Position numbers and translations under genes: made by a program | Assembly (NCBI GenBank): GCA_014529385.2 | Contig: CM043955.1 | Location: 144,469,640 to 144,533,639 of the forward strand | From: Adiantum capillus-veneris | Taxonomy: Eukaryota; Streptophyta; Polypodiopsida; Polypodiales; Pteridaceae | Length of the DNA: 64,000 bases | Direction of reading: 5' to 3' | Shown here: piece after piece, positions 11,170-22,644 of the stretch | How positions within the stretch are numbered: the stretch's first letter is position 1 | How the letters are laid out: every line of letters begins with the position of its first letter | Notes under the pieces: generated by a model | Database searches by the model: none | Told to the model about the DNA's origin: nothing | The model's input: only the letters and a program-made list of their open reading frames with translations

Positions 11170-11385
11170 CTAGAATTTGCATATTCGAAGGTAAAGAAGA
11201 TTGTATCAATAGCATGCTTATATATAAAAGGAGAGAGAGATGTGCATGAAGTTCAATAACATTTGGAAACAACAAAAAATAATATCAAAATAAATTAGCG
11301 ACAGTACGAAACGTAATGAAAATTAAAGTGTAGAATTAGGGTACAAGAGTTCAAAATAACATTAGGAATTGTATACAATGAGCTC

Positions 11386-12192
11386 TTAACCCTCATCTGT
11401 TAAGGATGCTCGTGGAGGTCTACGCCATCCATAATTGACTAGCAATTCATCACCAACACGTAATGATTTGATAGCATGGACAACTATATATCTTGGTACA
11501 TCCCTAGTCATGTGTCTTGGTTCATGACTATTCTCACACTCCACAAATGTGCAATTGGTTCTTGCACATTTGTGGTTCATGACTATTCTCACACTCCACA
11601 AAGTGCAATTGGTTCTTGCACTTCTCCCTCGACTACTATTGATTAAACTGCTATGTTTCCTTGAGAAGGTCTTCCATCAACATAGAGTCTTTGGCCTTCT
11701 GCATGTGTAATCCCTCTAGCAGAAAGAGAGGCTGCATTAAGACATAATCCATAAGTAGTCATGCTCTGGATGTAGCGAGTGAGTTGATGCCATGGACCCC
11801 ATCTATGTATAGGTCCACAAAAAGACATAAGGGTGACCTCTGAATGAGGGGGCACATGCAAATCCTGTGCAATAAAGACGCCTCGTCCCGCTCCACTGAT
11901 GGTGGACGGAGCAATCATGTAGCGATTGCCCCTAAAGCCAAAAACCACTCCATCTAAAGGAAGTGGTCCTCCTTGCCAGCCTCCGTATCGTCTACGATCG
12001 TAGCTCTGTACTAGATCCTGTAAATGAGTAGGCAGTGGATGATCTCCACCCATCTCAGCCTCCAATGGACGAGGTAGAGGATGTCGAGAAACCTCGAGCT
12101 GCAATAAACTGACAAATGACCTCTCCGTGCCGTGTGCGAGAGACATGTGCACCACTCGTAGTAAAGTCATCCTCGCCATCAAGTGAAGATAC
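11386..12192 (-). pseudogene. SET-domain-like protein ORF inside the CACTA element
   Basis: Minus-strand frame from a candidate splice acceptor at 12193 (first ATG at 12179). It contains hallmarks of a SET methyltransferase fold: YMIAPSTISGAGRGVF (the GxG AdoMet-binding motif), then FCGPI, YGLCLNAASL, LYVDGRPSQGN, and after a single frame break near 11650 SSLINSSRGRSARTNC (the N-H-S type motif, here N-S-S) and HAIKSLRVGDELLVNYGW (terminal GDEL...YG motif). SET enzymes usually methylate histone lysines. It lies between the zinc-finger exon and the next Tnp2 exon on the same strand, so it may be a captured gene or a fused exon. A 55 bp tandem duplication (11521-11630) interrupts the C-terminal half. 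Function is uncertain; the His to Ser change may weaken catalysis. Confidence 0.65.
11521..11630. repeat. 55 bp tandem duplication in the SET-like ORF
   Basis: Two copies (11521-11575 and 11576-11630) both begin TTCATGACTATTCTCACACT. They differ by a one-base gap and a few changes near the end. On the minus strand each encodes an ARTNCT stretch, so the segment around the Asn motif is repeated. Confidence 0.9.
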
Positions 12193-12278
12193 CTACATAT
12201 ATAATCTAGTTACATTATATATTTTACTCTTTGATGTTTAAAACTCCAATATCAAACAAAGGGAGATCAGAAATATAC

Positions 12279-12517
12279 CATAGGTCGATGTCGCTCCTCA
12301 GGTGGTGGTGCTTGCTCAAAAGTACCATAAGTCAAGTGATGTGAAAAGCACTCCCGTCGTGGCCTGCGATACATGCCACAACAACGAGCACACCAGCATA
12401 TAATAGGCTCATCATAGTAGAAATCATCGTAAACGGGTTCATGTGCAGTATTGGAACTCTGTGCACCCCGGCTACCACTAGTAGGAGGTGGTGGTGTACC
12501 CTCAGATTGATCCGAAT
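12279..12517 (-). pseudogene. CACTA-associated zinc-finger exon
   Basis: An open minus-strand exon with AG before it (12518) and GT after it (12278). It encodes a Pro/Ser-rich linker, an acidic PVYDDFYYDE segment and CWCARCCGMYRRPRRECFSHH, a Cys/His cluster like the N-terminal transposase-associated zinc finger of Tnp2 proteins. It may be the N-terminal exon of Tnp2 or of the SET-like ORF. Exon phase does not clearly favour the SET frame. The start of the gene is not identified. Confidence 0.5.
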
Positions 12518-12655
12518 CTGGATTTCAATTACCATAAAAACATGAGACATTTTTCAAATGACCAAAATAAAAAATTCAATAAAAGTAACAAAACATTGAA
12601 GTCTAGTAGTTATATGGTATATTCTGACGCTTATTATAATTTAAAAAATAAACAG

Positions 12656-13509
12656 GCGCTATAGTATGGTGCCGTCAAACAAGAGAAAGGCAACCATTTG
12701 CATGGAGACATGGCAATTCTTCCGCAAGGAGATGCGCCTACTCATTAATTTTCCCCAACAAAAGGTGTGTGCCTTTGGTAATATATTAGAATTAATATGA
12801 ACTTTCCTAGATTGATTCTAACTTTCTCTAATCTATGTTATTTTGTTTATTCAAATTTGCTTAGGAGGCAGCAAGAAAGAGAGTAGCTTTACATCACACA
12901 TCTAGACTAGGGCGGATGGGACGGGATGGATTTGTGGCCACATTTGTGAGTATAGACCATTCACATTTTAACTTTTAAAGGTAGTATTATTAAATGAAAA
13001 AAATATTAACTCTTTGGTTGTGTCTTAATGTAGATGAAAGACTATGGTCGTGCACCGACGGCACAGGAGATAGAGTACGCCACATACTGCGGCTATCGTG
13101 CTTTGTGTCAGACACTTATTGACACTCCATATCCACTTGTACATATCTTTGTTTTGCTTTGTAGTTTTTTTTCATGGTAACTGTAATATATTCTTTTTTT
13201 ATTTCACTAACTGTAATATATTCTTTTTTTTCATGGTAACTGTAATATATTCTTTTTTTATTTCACTAACTAATACAGGAGCGGCATGGGGAGGCTGATA
13301 TGACAGAGGTGGCTCGACAGGAGGCCGAGGGGCGACGTCGAGAGGCTGAGAGGAGCAGCGGCCAAATCACTAGCCATGATGGTGACGATCGCAGAGATGG
13401 GGACAGTCGTAGTCCCACGTTTCGGACCGGTGGTGGTGGCATTAGCGATCATGAGACCGATGATAGTGAATCTTCCAGTAGTGATGAATCCCATAGTGAT
13501 CCTGCGTAG
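12656..13509 (+). pseudogene. CACTA-associated second gene, 3' exons (Transposase_24-like)
   Basis: Four plus-strand exons with GT/AG borders: 12656-12764, 12865-12945, 13034-13138, 13279-13509. The product reads MVPSNKRKATICMETW, NFPQQK, EAARKRVALHHTSRLGRMG, DYGRAPTAQEIEYATYCGY, and ends in a Glu/Arg-rich coiled coil and a Ser/Asp tail. No stops occur before TAG at 13507. The first exon's phase (one base G before CGC) completes the TG left at 4982 to give Trp, so this is probably the 3' half of the gene whose 5' half lies at 3992-4982. Its position just upstream of the minus-strand Tnp2 exons supports a shared CACTA origin. Confidence 0.55.
13170..13270. repeat. Short tandem repeats in an intron
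   Basis: The motif AACTGTAATATATTCTTTTTTT occurs three times, alternating with TTTCATGG and ATTTCACT, inside the last intron of the plus-strand gene. Confidence 0.8.
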
Positions 13510-14060
13510 AGATTTCTTTTGCATATTTGGGATTGTTATATATGTATTTTTCAGTGTGCATTGCTACATCGTATGTGATGATGAGATTTGTTTTGTATAT
13601 GTGAGGATTGATCACCACACATTTTGGACACATGTACATAAACTTACTGATGATATATACTGACATGTGTTTGTTGCATCACTGAATTTGTCTATTTTCA
13701 AACAATTAATTATTTGTCGATAAGATAATTAACCTAAGTAACCGTCTCAATGTTATTTATTTGTCTTTATATATATTTTTAAAAAAGATGGATTGAAATC
13801 GTGGTCATTGTGCTACCAAATGATGATGTGGCATGTGAAACCTAGTCCTAAGTTTTCTGCTAGTTGCTCTACTTCTCAAAATTTAGGCATTTTGATCTTA
13901 TAGCACTCTTGTGCAAGTCTTTAAGAATATAAAAGAAATATTGCGAGGGATGTTAGTCTTTCTGTTCAGTTGTTGTTGTCCTGGTTTGGGTCACCTCCTG
14001 TGGCTTTTCACCCGGTCGGTTTACACATTGTTAAATAGGCTTCCAACGTTTCTTTTAAGA
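13510..14060. other. AT-rich spacer without genes
   Basis: Nothing recognisable beyond AT-rich non-coding sequence between the plus-strand gene and the repeat cluster that follows. Confidence 0.5.
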
Positions 14061-14079
14061 TGAAGCTTTTAACTATGAC

Positions 14080-14480
14080 ATTTCAAAGTACCAAGCATCA
14101 TACGCTCCAAGTTTCAGGTTACGTATCATGTACCATGCACCAACTACAAGCATCATACGCTCCAAGTTTCAAGTTACGTACCATGTACCATGTACCATGC
14201 ACCAACGACAACTATCAAGTTTCATTATGGAACCTGATACCAAACTCTAAATCAACTGCCAAATCTAACACTAACAAGTTTTCTTGGTTTCTATGTCAGG
14301 CTCTAGTATTAACAAGCTTTTGATTTTCATATTTTTTGTAAAGGTAGCAGATTTTACGCTAAGTGTCAGATTCTACATATCTTGCACCAAATCAAGTACC
14401 AAGTTTCAAGTTGCAAGTACTAAGTACCAAGTACCAAGTATCAACATGTACCAAGTACCAAGTACCGACATGTACCAAGT
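14080..14480. repeat. Degenerate GTACCAAGTACC tandem repeats
   Basis: Many copies of TACCAAGT, GTACCATG and CAAGTTTCAAGTT-like words. A longer unit (AGCATCATACGCTCCAAGTTTCA) occurs twice, at about 14092 and 14148. It lies inside the CACTA element on the side of its right end. Confidence 0.75.
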
Positions 14481-14559
14481 TTTCTTTATTTTCATGTTAA
14501 ACCCACATGTCCCGAGTTGTATGAATTAAGGACAAGTTTTTTTTTTTTGGTGGACTCTA

Positions 14560-15100
14560 GAATCGGTCCATCGGCGAGCCGTTGGAGCTCTTGTGAGCCC
14601 ACATGGACCATGTACCAATGAGGCATATGGGCAAGCTATACGGCTCGCTAAGAGCTCAAACAACTCGTTGATATATGGATCGTTCTCAAAGTCCTCGAGC
14701 AAAGAGCGCTCAAAAACAATACATCAGTCAGCTGTTTGAGCTCTCGGCGAGTCCTATAGCTTTCCCACATGCCTCTTTGGCACGCAAAAAAGCTATGTGG
14801 GTTCGCAGAATCTTAAATGGTTCGCCAATGGGCCGTTTCCAAAGTAGTCCGCGAGCATTTTTTTGATCATGGACTTCAGAAATGGTCGATCGTCGGCGAG
14901 CTTTAGCGCATGGAGCCCATGTGCCAATGAGGCATGTGAACAAGTTATACAACTTGTTTGAACTTTGAAAATGACCCATTTGCGAGCCGTTTGAGATCTC
15001 GTGAGCCCACATAGCTTGTCCACGTGCCAACAAGGTATCTTGGCAAGCTATATGGCTCACGAGATCTGAAGCGGCTCGCCAATGGATCATTTTAGAAGTT
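14560..15100. repeat. Cluster of imperfect hairpin repeats
   Basis: Four units of roughly 100 bp, each with a left arm like GAGCCGTTTGAGATCTCGTG, a centre containing CCACATGCC or a relative, and a complementary right arm (AGCTATATGGCTCACGAG). Units lie at about 14572-14670, 14738-14840, 14885-14965 and 14985-15085. Arms are GC-richer than flanks. They could be CACTA internal repeats or an inserted foldback family. Confidence 0.6.
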
Positions 15101-15483
15101 CGCAAGAATTATTTCTGTTATACATCAAGAACGTTTTTCTTAACTGAACAAAGGGAGACGATTTAGGACTTATAGAAACGTCTTCTACATGACAGAAATC
15201 ATGGGTTTGAGATTTAATATTGGCTTGAGGGCCTGCTATTTTATTTTAATATATATTTGTAATAAACAAATATGATCATCTATTTTTTATTTAATTTAAA
15301 GTTCTAACTTTAAAAAATAGCAAAAAGAGAGAGAGAGTTGTTTACCATAATTCATCTTGAAGCCAAAATTGTAAATTTATATCGCTTACGTACGCATTGG
15401 TCCGATCAACATCCGCACTACTATGCGAAATGCCAACAAATATATGAGCAACAAGAGCAATCACAAATGCAAGAACACCGGCA

Positions 15484-15645
15484 CGAGAGAGAGAGTTAGA
15501 GTTTGTGGGTGTGTGTGTTCCACTCGAGAGCTAGAGTTTGTATGTGTGTGTAGAAGAGCTAGAGAGAGAGAGAGAGAGAGAGAGAGAGCATTAGAGCTGG
15601 ATTGTTGTATGTACTGTGTGTGTGTGAGAGAGAGAGAGGGAGTGG
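15484..15645. repeat. GA/GT microsatellites
   Basis: Several (GA)n and (GT)n runs, the longest GA run at about 15559-15588. Small frames through it are spurious. Confidence 0.9.
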
Positions 15646-15715
15646 AGATAGATCACTTATGAAACCCTGCACGTCATATAGTCATTACGTGTTCAAAGCA
15701 TCGTTGATGCGGTCT

Positions 15716-16004
15716 TTAAAAAAAAAAACAACTCGTCGTTTAAGCATCTCGTCGCTTATGCCACGCGCCACTTATACCACACATTTTGTCACGTGTTGCT
15801 TATGCCACGCGTCGCTTATGCGACGAAAAGTAAATGTCTTATTTCTATTGCTTAAGCGATGGTAACTCGTCGCTATAGCCCTCGTTAAGTGCCTCGTTTA
15901 TGCGACGTACAGTAGCGACGGTTACAGCGACGCCTTTTTCCCTCGCTAATGCGACAAAAATTCGTCACTGTAGCCGTCGCTATGTGGGGGCAAATGTAGT
16001 AGTG
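15716..16004 (-). mobile_element. CACTA transposon right terminus and subterminal repeats
   Basis: The element ends at 16004 with TGTAGTAGTG, the reverse complement of CACTACTACA, the canonical CACTA terminal inverted repeat. Just inside are many copies of GCGACG/CGTCGC-type motifs, often as short palindromes (CGTCGCTTATGCGACG at about 15810). In the superfamily such subterminal repeats bind the element's accessory protein. The flanking three bases are TAT; the matching left end was not found in the window. Confidence 0.85.
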
Positions 16005-18247
16005 TATCAACAATGATCAAGAAAACAGAAATATATATGTAAGAAAGAGAGAGAAGGGGGAAGGGGGTGCTTGTTGCACTAATACCTTCTTACAAATCTG
16101 TCATGACAAATCAAAGTGAGATTAGCATTTGTTCAACATAGCTTGAGTAAATTACACCGCAACACATCACAAGACAAGCCACCCCAATCACTTTCTTAAG
16201 GCCAGGGGAGTCCTCTACCGTGTTGCCCTCTTACAACATGTGGGATTTATGTGTAAATTGTTAATAACACCTAGAGACAAGCTATTAATAACCTAAATAA
16301 AACATCAAGACACTTACACATCATTGTTGTCCATGACTTCACGTTGAAAGAGAGACAAAGTAGCCATGTTTAGTCCAAATCCACCCTCCTTGATTCAGTG
16401 AATGTTGGGTTTACACTTGTAGGAGAAATATAAGCTTCAGACTCTCAATTAAAATGATCACTATCTTTTACAATGGCATAGATCTCCCTTGCTAAACACC
16501 CCTAATACAACACATGCATGTGCTTAAGCCAATGAGATTCTACTCAAGAGCTCCTTCTTAAGAGATTGAGCTTGGCTTCTAAGCTATAGCATAATGCTCT
16601 TGCTATGGCTTCTCCTCTTTTGTGCTAGCTACATCCTCCTTTTATAGCATTTTGAGGGCTAGGGTTACTCCTCTAACCATGGTTGGATTAGATTTTCAAC
16701 ATTTTATTTATTTTTTTCTTGGAGTTATCAAGAAGCTGGTGGGGATAGATGAAGAAAATAGAGAGGAGAGAAATGGAGGTGATAGGACTTTTCATAGTGG
16801 GTTAGTGTTAGTAGATTAGTAGAGTTAGTATTTTTATTAATTAACAAATAGAACTGGATATTTAAAATGGGAGTATCCATGTAGGATACAAATAATAAAG
16901 AAGAATTTTCAAGAGGTAAGAAAAGATGGATTTCTTACAATGTTGATGCTCCAAGTGTCTTGAGTAGAGCTAATTTTGACGCTTGTTGACAATCCACTAC
17001 CTTTGACGGTACATTTTTTCTCCCATGTTGACCTTCCTTGGTATCCAAGGTAATTGAAGATGCATGATCAATCACCATGATGTTGTTCTTCAAGAGAAGA
17101 GATTGAATTTTGTGGTTTTTCTATAGATATGGGTAATTTGAGGAGGAAAAATGAGACTAGGTGGTCAATTTTGGAATGGAATGTGTGTAGGAGGCATAAG
17201 TTCACCTTGGTTTCTCTTTTTCTTCAAGGTTGAGGAGAAGGTGAGTAGCATGTAGAGAGAATAGGCGAGAGAGATGGGGATGATGAGTGGAGAAGTGTGT
17301 GTGAAAGAGGAAAATGATAAAATAGAAGAGGGAGTGTAGCTGCATGGCATGGGCAAACTAGGGTCCACATATAAAATCATAGCTTGCAGCTCGTAGCTTT
17401 AAACAATATGAAAACATTGCAGGCTACAATTCTTGTCTTTATCACCTTTTCAAATTTGGAGAGGAAGTGACCTTTAAAAATTCTGCAAAACCGACTGTCT
17501 TTTTCCACTGCACAAAGTCCTTGTGGGATTCCTTTTTGGATGATTCTTTTGAAAGACTCCAAGAGTGAGCCCTCCATAATGCATCCATGCATGCCAATAT
17601 CCTCGAACTTATTTCGTGGGTCTATAATCGAAGATATTGTTGAGCTTATTATATAAGTGAATAATACAACTAAGAAAATCAATTATTGAGGGGTCTAAAA
17701 AATATGTACATATGAAATATAAATAATATAGGTGGAAAAAATATAAAGGGGTTAAAATAAATCGCTCTCATTATGAGGCTACCAAAAAAAGATGAATATT
17801 TTTCATGTTCTAATTTATGAGAGTAAAAGAGAATAGATGTAGGAAGGGAAAAATCACAATAGTGAAAAACTATACACATAAATAAAACTAGTTTTTTTTT
17901 TTATTTTTGTTGGATGGAGTTACACCAAAAATAAGAGAAGCTTGCATGAAATTATTTTATATGCAATAAAGATTATGAAAAACAGTAAGTAAAATTATGG
18001 TAGTGGTGAGTCAATATACATAGCATAAATAACACACCTAGGTAAAAATATTTATATAAATACCAAAATAATTATGAAAATTCCTTATATTTAGGCCCTA
18101 TATACAATGAAATATTTACACACAAAGAGGTCATAATATAATTTTATTTTTTTATTTTTTTGGCTCAACTAGCCCAGTGACTAGCTAACAAGGAGTTTTA
18201 AGGGATATGAGAAAAGTCCCCTAACTCAAACACGCCTATGTACAATG
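16005..18247. other. Gene-poor AT-rich DNA flanking the CACTA end
   Basis: No conserved coding sequence seen. A TATAAAA-type box on the minus strand (plus-strand CCTTTTATAGC, about 16638-16648) could be a promoter of a degraded LTR. The minus-strand frame at 17377-17682 has no recognisable motif and is not called. Confidence 0.4.
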
Positions 18248-18727
18248 AAATGGTAGGGAAAAGCATGTGACTACAGGGTTTACTCCATTTATGCTTTTGT
18301 ATGGATTTCAACGTAGATCGCCCATTACGGTGGGGTTGGCTAAGGAGAAGATACAACAAGTGAAGGATTTTCTCCAAGACCATTTTGACATGCTTTGAGT
18401 TGCTAGTAGACAGAATGTTAAGCAAGCTCATAATCAATATAAGAAGTACGCAGAGGAGCATCGTCGTCTTGCTACTTTCAAAGAAGGAGACAAGGTTTTC
18501 CTCAAGGTTCTGGAGCATTCGAAAAGTTTGAAAATGGGAAAGTTGCTAAACTTTCACCACGCTATTGTGGATCGTTTACCATTCTCAAACGTATCGGTCA
18601 AGTGGCCTAGAAGTTAGCTCTTCCAGAGAATTCACGAGTTCATCCTGTTTTTCATGTTAGCCGTTTACAAAAACAGCTAGGACAGAATGATAATGTCATT
18701 GACATAGGTGTGTTAGTTGACCTTATT
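18248..18727 (+). pseudogene. Old Ty3/gypsy integrase C-terminal region, left part
   Basis: Plus-strand remnant of a gypsy polyprotein: TGFTPFMLLYG, a linker with stops, AHNQYKKYAEEHRR, FKEGDKVFLKV, SLKMGKLLKLSP, then LALPENSRVHPVFHVSRLQK, the typical region after the integrase core. Several stops and shifts. The frame is cut at 18727 by the element starting at 18728 and resumes at 28305 without loss of phase. Confidence 0.85.
18723..18727. repeat. Target site duplication TTATT (left)
   Basis: TTATT immediately precedes TGTAAGG at 18728 and is repeated at 28305-28309 right after the other end (CTTACA). Confidence 0.85.
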
Positions 18728-21700
18728 TGTAAGGTCCCCAAATCCGCTGACACAAAAAACGGGATGGTACCATTGACAGGTCTCTAGGACTACTAAAGTC
18801 AGAGTCCTTAAACAAGAAAAATTCCAGGGAATTCACCCTTACCATTGACAATGGTTTAGGTTTTAGCCCTCGAAAGAAACCTAGTCCTGTCTCGCAGTGA
18901 AAACGTGACCACATAAAAAAAAATTATACCGGCCCTATAACTTCATCATTCAGATTATGGTTCCTTAGCCAACGCTTTTTCCCCCCTAACATATGTGAGG
19001 GCACAGGCGTTGGTGGATTCCTCTTCCAAGTGAAGAAGTTTCTAAAACGTTTTAGTACGCGGGAATGGATAGTTACCTGACTAATCAGGTCCACCCGTCC
19101 ATGATTGACAACCTTAGTCAATCCCCACTTACCACCCCGCACTCACACATGATTTCTGTGTTGTTTAATTACTACCACATTCTTTTAAAACAATGATTCC
19201 TTTTAACTTTCACAACTGAATTTCATTAAGACAACCTTTGAAAACAGTATTGAAGACATTCTTTCACCAAACAAACATCTTTAGACTTAAGACAAGGTAC
19301 TGTCATTCTGAAATATCTTTGACCAGTACTGGTTTGTCTCAAGACCACCTGTACAGGGGTGAAAAAACGGCACCCATTCCTTTTTTGATAAATAAACCAG
19401 GGTAGAAAAAGCCATCATCCAAAGTCCGGGCGTCCATACGCCAACCGGTTGCCCATACAACCAGGCGGTTCCTCTAGGATAAACTTGAAATCTTAAGTAA
19501 TATCCACAAACAAAAACAAACACGAGGTAAAGACTCCACGCGCACTGAGAAAACCGACTCATCCGTGGCGGAATCTCCATCATTACTCATTACCTGGAGT
19601 AAAATATTTCCAAGGAATCAGAGGTGTCTTGAGACAAGCTGTCTTAAGGAAAGCCAAACATTTCTTTCCTAGGTCAATCAGTCATAACTCAATCATTTCT
19701 TTCCTATTTACAATCATTGCTCATTGGTTTCATGGAAGTTACCTTCCATTTACAGCCAGTTTATCATTCCTAACCTTACGTATGCAATGCTAACTTAAAA
19801 ATGAACTTCAAAAGATTTTTAAGTGAACAAAATAGAAATCCACCTGTGAATGCTCGTCCATGTGCTGCTGGGCTGGAGCCTGCAAACTTTCCTCCGTTGG
19901 CCTATGCTAGGCCCAACCTCATGGTCATTATTGGCTTTATTTCTTTTCTTGCTAATATCCTCTTCCTCGGTAAGAGGATTTCCTCTGGTTCTCTTTGAAG
20001 CCATGTCGGCAGCCTTATAAAAAGACTTAATCGATTAGAAGTTTAATTGAATAATCTATTTTTTTTCTTTTTACCCAAAAATAAGGATTTCTGGAGTAAG
20101 TAGGTATCCTTGATAGTTAGTTGGATGAGATATTCCTTTTGTAACTTCCTTGTACTATAAGTAATTTCTCATAATTATCATTTAATTATGGAAGCCAATT
20201 GACTAGGTTTCTCCTTAGTCTATATTCCTTTAATATTTTATATTTAACCTTAGTAAATTATAATTCCTATCGGCTAATGGATTACTCACCCTAAAATGTA
20301 ATTTGAATTGTTTTATTTTTAGTAATTTTCATAAATTTGATTTATAACCTTTCCCTCCTATACTTATGGTCTAATTTATACAAAATTTTGCTGATAGTAA
20401 TTTGTTATACCAACCATTTATGCTGAGGTAGTTTTTCTAACCTTCAAAAGTGATTTTGAACCTCAGATATTTATTTGGTAATTAGATAAATTCATTTACT
20501 AATTTATTTTCTCTATTTTACACGTAAAATTGATTTCTTTTAATGAATATAAGTATTTAAAATATTTATTTGAGGTTGGGGTATTTATCACGGATTCTTT
20601 AAGATATTTTCTACCTTTGATAACTATATCAAAGGTTTTTGGATTAATTTACTATTTTCCCCTAAATAATGTAATTTTAATTAGATAATTAGGTAAACTA
20701 ATTATGTGGAGGTGACATAATTATCATAGGTTTGCTAAGGTAAGATTAAGCTTTGATAAATAACTCAAAGCATTTGAAATCAATTTACTAATTTTCCTCT
20801 TTTAATTTGCCCTAAAAACATTGTTTTTTGCTAAGATAATTAGATAAATATATTATCTAAGATTAACATAATTATAATGGGTTTCTTAAACTGTATTTAA
20901 CCTTTGATAAATAACTCAAAACATTTTGAATCAATTTACTAATTTTGTCCTTTTAAATTGTTCTAAAAATAGTGTAATTTAGCTAAGATAATCGGTTAAA
21001 TTAAATTATCTGAGCCTAATCTAGTTATCACAGGTTCCCTATTATGTATTTAAGCTCTGATAAATAACTTAAAGCATTTTAAATCAATTTGCTAATTTCC
21101 CCTTTTTAATTTCTCCTAAAAACAGTGTAATTCTGCTAAGATAATTAGGTAAATTAATTATCTAAGCTTAACATAATTATCATAGGTTTTCTAAGATGTG
21201 ATTAACCACTTATAAATAAATCAAAGAATTTTGAATCAATATGCTAATTTCCCTCTTTTAATTTGTTCAAAAAATAGTGTAAGTTAACTAAGATAATTAG
21301 ATTAATTATCTGATGAATAACTCAAGGCATTTTGAATCAATTTGCTTGTTTCCCCTTTTAATTTGTCTTAAAAACAATGTAATTTTATTAAGATAATTAG
21401 TTAAATTAATTATCTTAGCTTAACATAATTATCACAGATTACTCAAGATATTATGAACCTCTGATAAAGAACTCAAATCATTTTGAATCAATATGCTAAT
21501 TTCTATCTTTTAATTTATCCTAAAAACAATGTAATTCTGCTAAAATAGCTAGATAAATTAATTATCTGAAACTAACAAAATTATCACGAGTTTCCTAAGA
21601 TGTAATGAACCTCTAATAAATAACTCAAAGCATTTGGAATCAATTTGATTATTTTTCCCTTTATTTTTCCGTTAAAAACAATGTAATTTTGCTAGATTAA

Positions 21701-22609
21701 ATATGAAATACTCAAAAATTTATAAAATAATTTTCCTAGCTTAATGAAAGTCTAATGGAGGTCTAATAATTATCTCAACATATACTAAACTTAATTAATA
21801 TAATTCCCATTAAGTCATGGTTGATATGGACAATTTCAGTCCTAATATGATATAATAATTAATTAGCTTAATATCCCTAAACTTAATTACAACATTCAAC
21901 AAAGAATATTTAATTAAAAGAGGATTTTTGGGTATACATAGGATTAATCTTTAATTTATTAAGAAAATAGGTTCACGTAGCTTTGGTAATTAAGAAGGAT
22001 TAGGCTAATTACGGTTTAATTTAACCAACTAGAGTTTAATCTCTAGTGATTTCTACGTAGCGGTCTCTCTAGATGAGAGAGAGTGTGTCAAGGCTCCGAG
22101 TCTAAATTTTTATGAAGGAAACGGGGTCTTTTTATAGTTTTTCTGGGCCCCGGGCTGTTCCTCGCAGGTTTTGACACCTCTAGTAGGCGCCTAGCTTCAA
22201 GGTAGCGCCAACTGCTGCTATTTCTGTCTCTAGCAGGTTCCCCACAGCTCCACACTGTCCCCACAGCTTCCAAAATTGATTTTGGTTGATTTTATTGATT
22301 TTTAATGATGAAAATTGAAATATCACTTAATTCTAGAACCTTAGGATAAGAAAGTCTTTGTTAATAATAATTACTGAAACCATCCAATTTTTATTGACTA
22401 ATTGAATTCCTAGTGTAAACTTTCAGGGCCCGTAACTTTTCCAATTTTTATCGGATTCTGATTTTGAAAATTACTAACCATAGTAAAGCTCTGCTTATGA
22501 TTCCAAAAATACCAATATCAGCCATGATTGTATCATTCAACAGTGGTTTTCAATTTAATTTTACAAGATTTGTATAATTTTTAAGGTTTCAAAAAGTGGA
22601 AACCTTACA
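18728..22609 (-). repeat. LTR, left copy (3' LTR), 3.9 kb
   Basis: Starts TGTAAGG and ends CCTTACA on the plus strand. From 19221 it matches 24860-28304 almost base for base over more than 3 kb, including an identical 61-codon spurious frame at 22088-22273 and 27783-27968. The first 493 bp (18728-19220) have no counterpart in the right copy. The middle (about 20630-21700) is a degenerate tandem array. Confidence 0.85.
20630..21700. repeat. ~150 bp AT-rich tandem array in left LTR
   Basis: About eight degenerate units, each containing TAAGATAATTAG, AACATAATTATCAC, a TTTGATAAATAACTCAAAGC-like word and a CCTAAAAACAGTG-like word. One unit is shortened near 21300 relative to the right LTR. Confidence 0.8.
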
Positions 22610-22624
22610 ATCACCCCAACTTAA
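22610..22624 (-). other. Polypurine tract of the nested Ty3/gypsy element
   Basis: On the minus strand TTAAGTTGGGGTGAT directly precedes the LTR start TGTAAGG. This is the expected place for plus-strand DNA priming. Confidence 0.75.
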
Positions 22625-22644
22625 GGAATTGAGATGTTCTCATC

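Noticed and set aside
15413-15424. CACTACTATGCG as a second CACTA end
   Set aside because: It does not continue as TTTGCCCCC like the true terminus at 16004 and lacks adjacent subterminal repeats.
17377-17682. 101-codon minus-strand frame as a gene
   Set aside because: No known motif, AT-rich surroundings, no splice or promoter context.
22088-22273. Identical 61-codon frames here and at 27783-27968 as a conserved gene
   Set aside because: They are identical because they lie in the two LTRs of one element; the peptide has no recognisable features.
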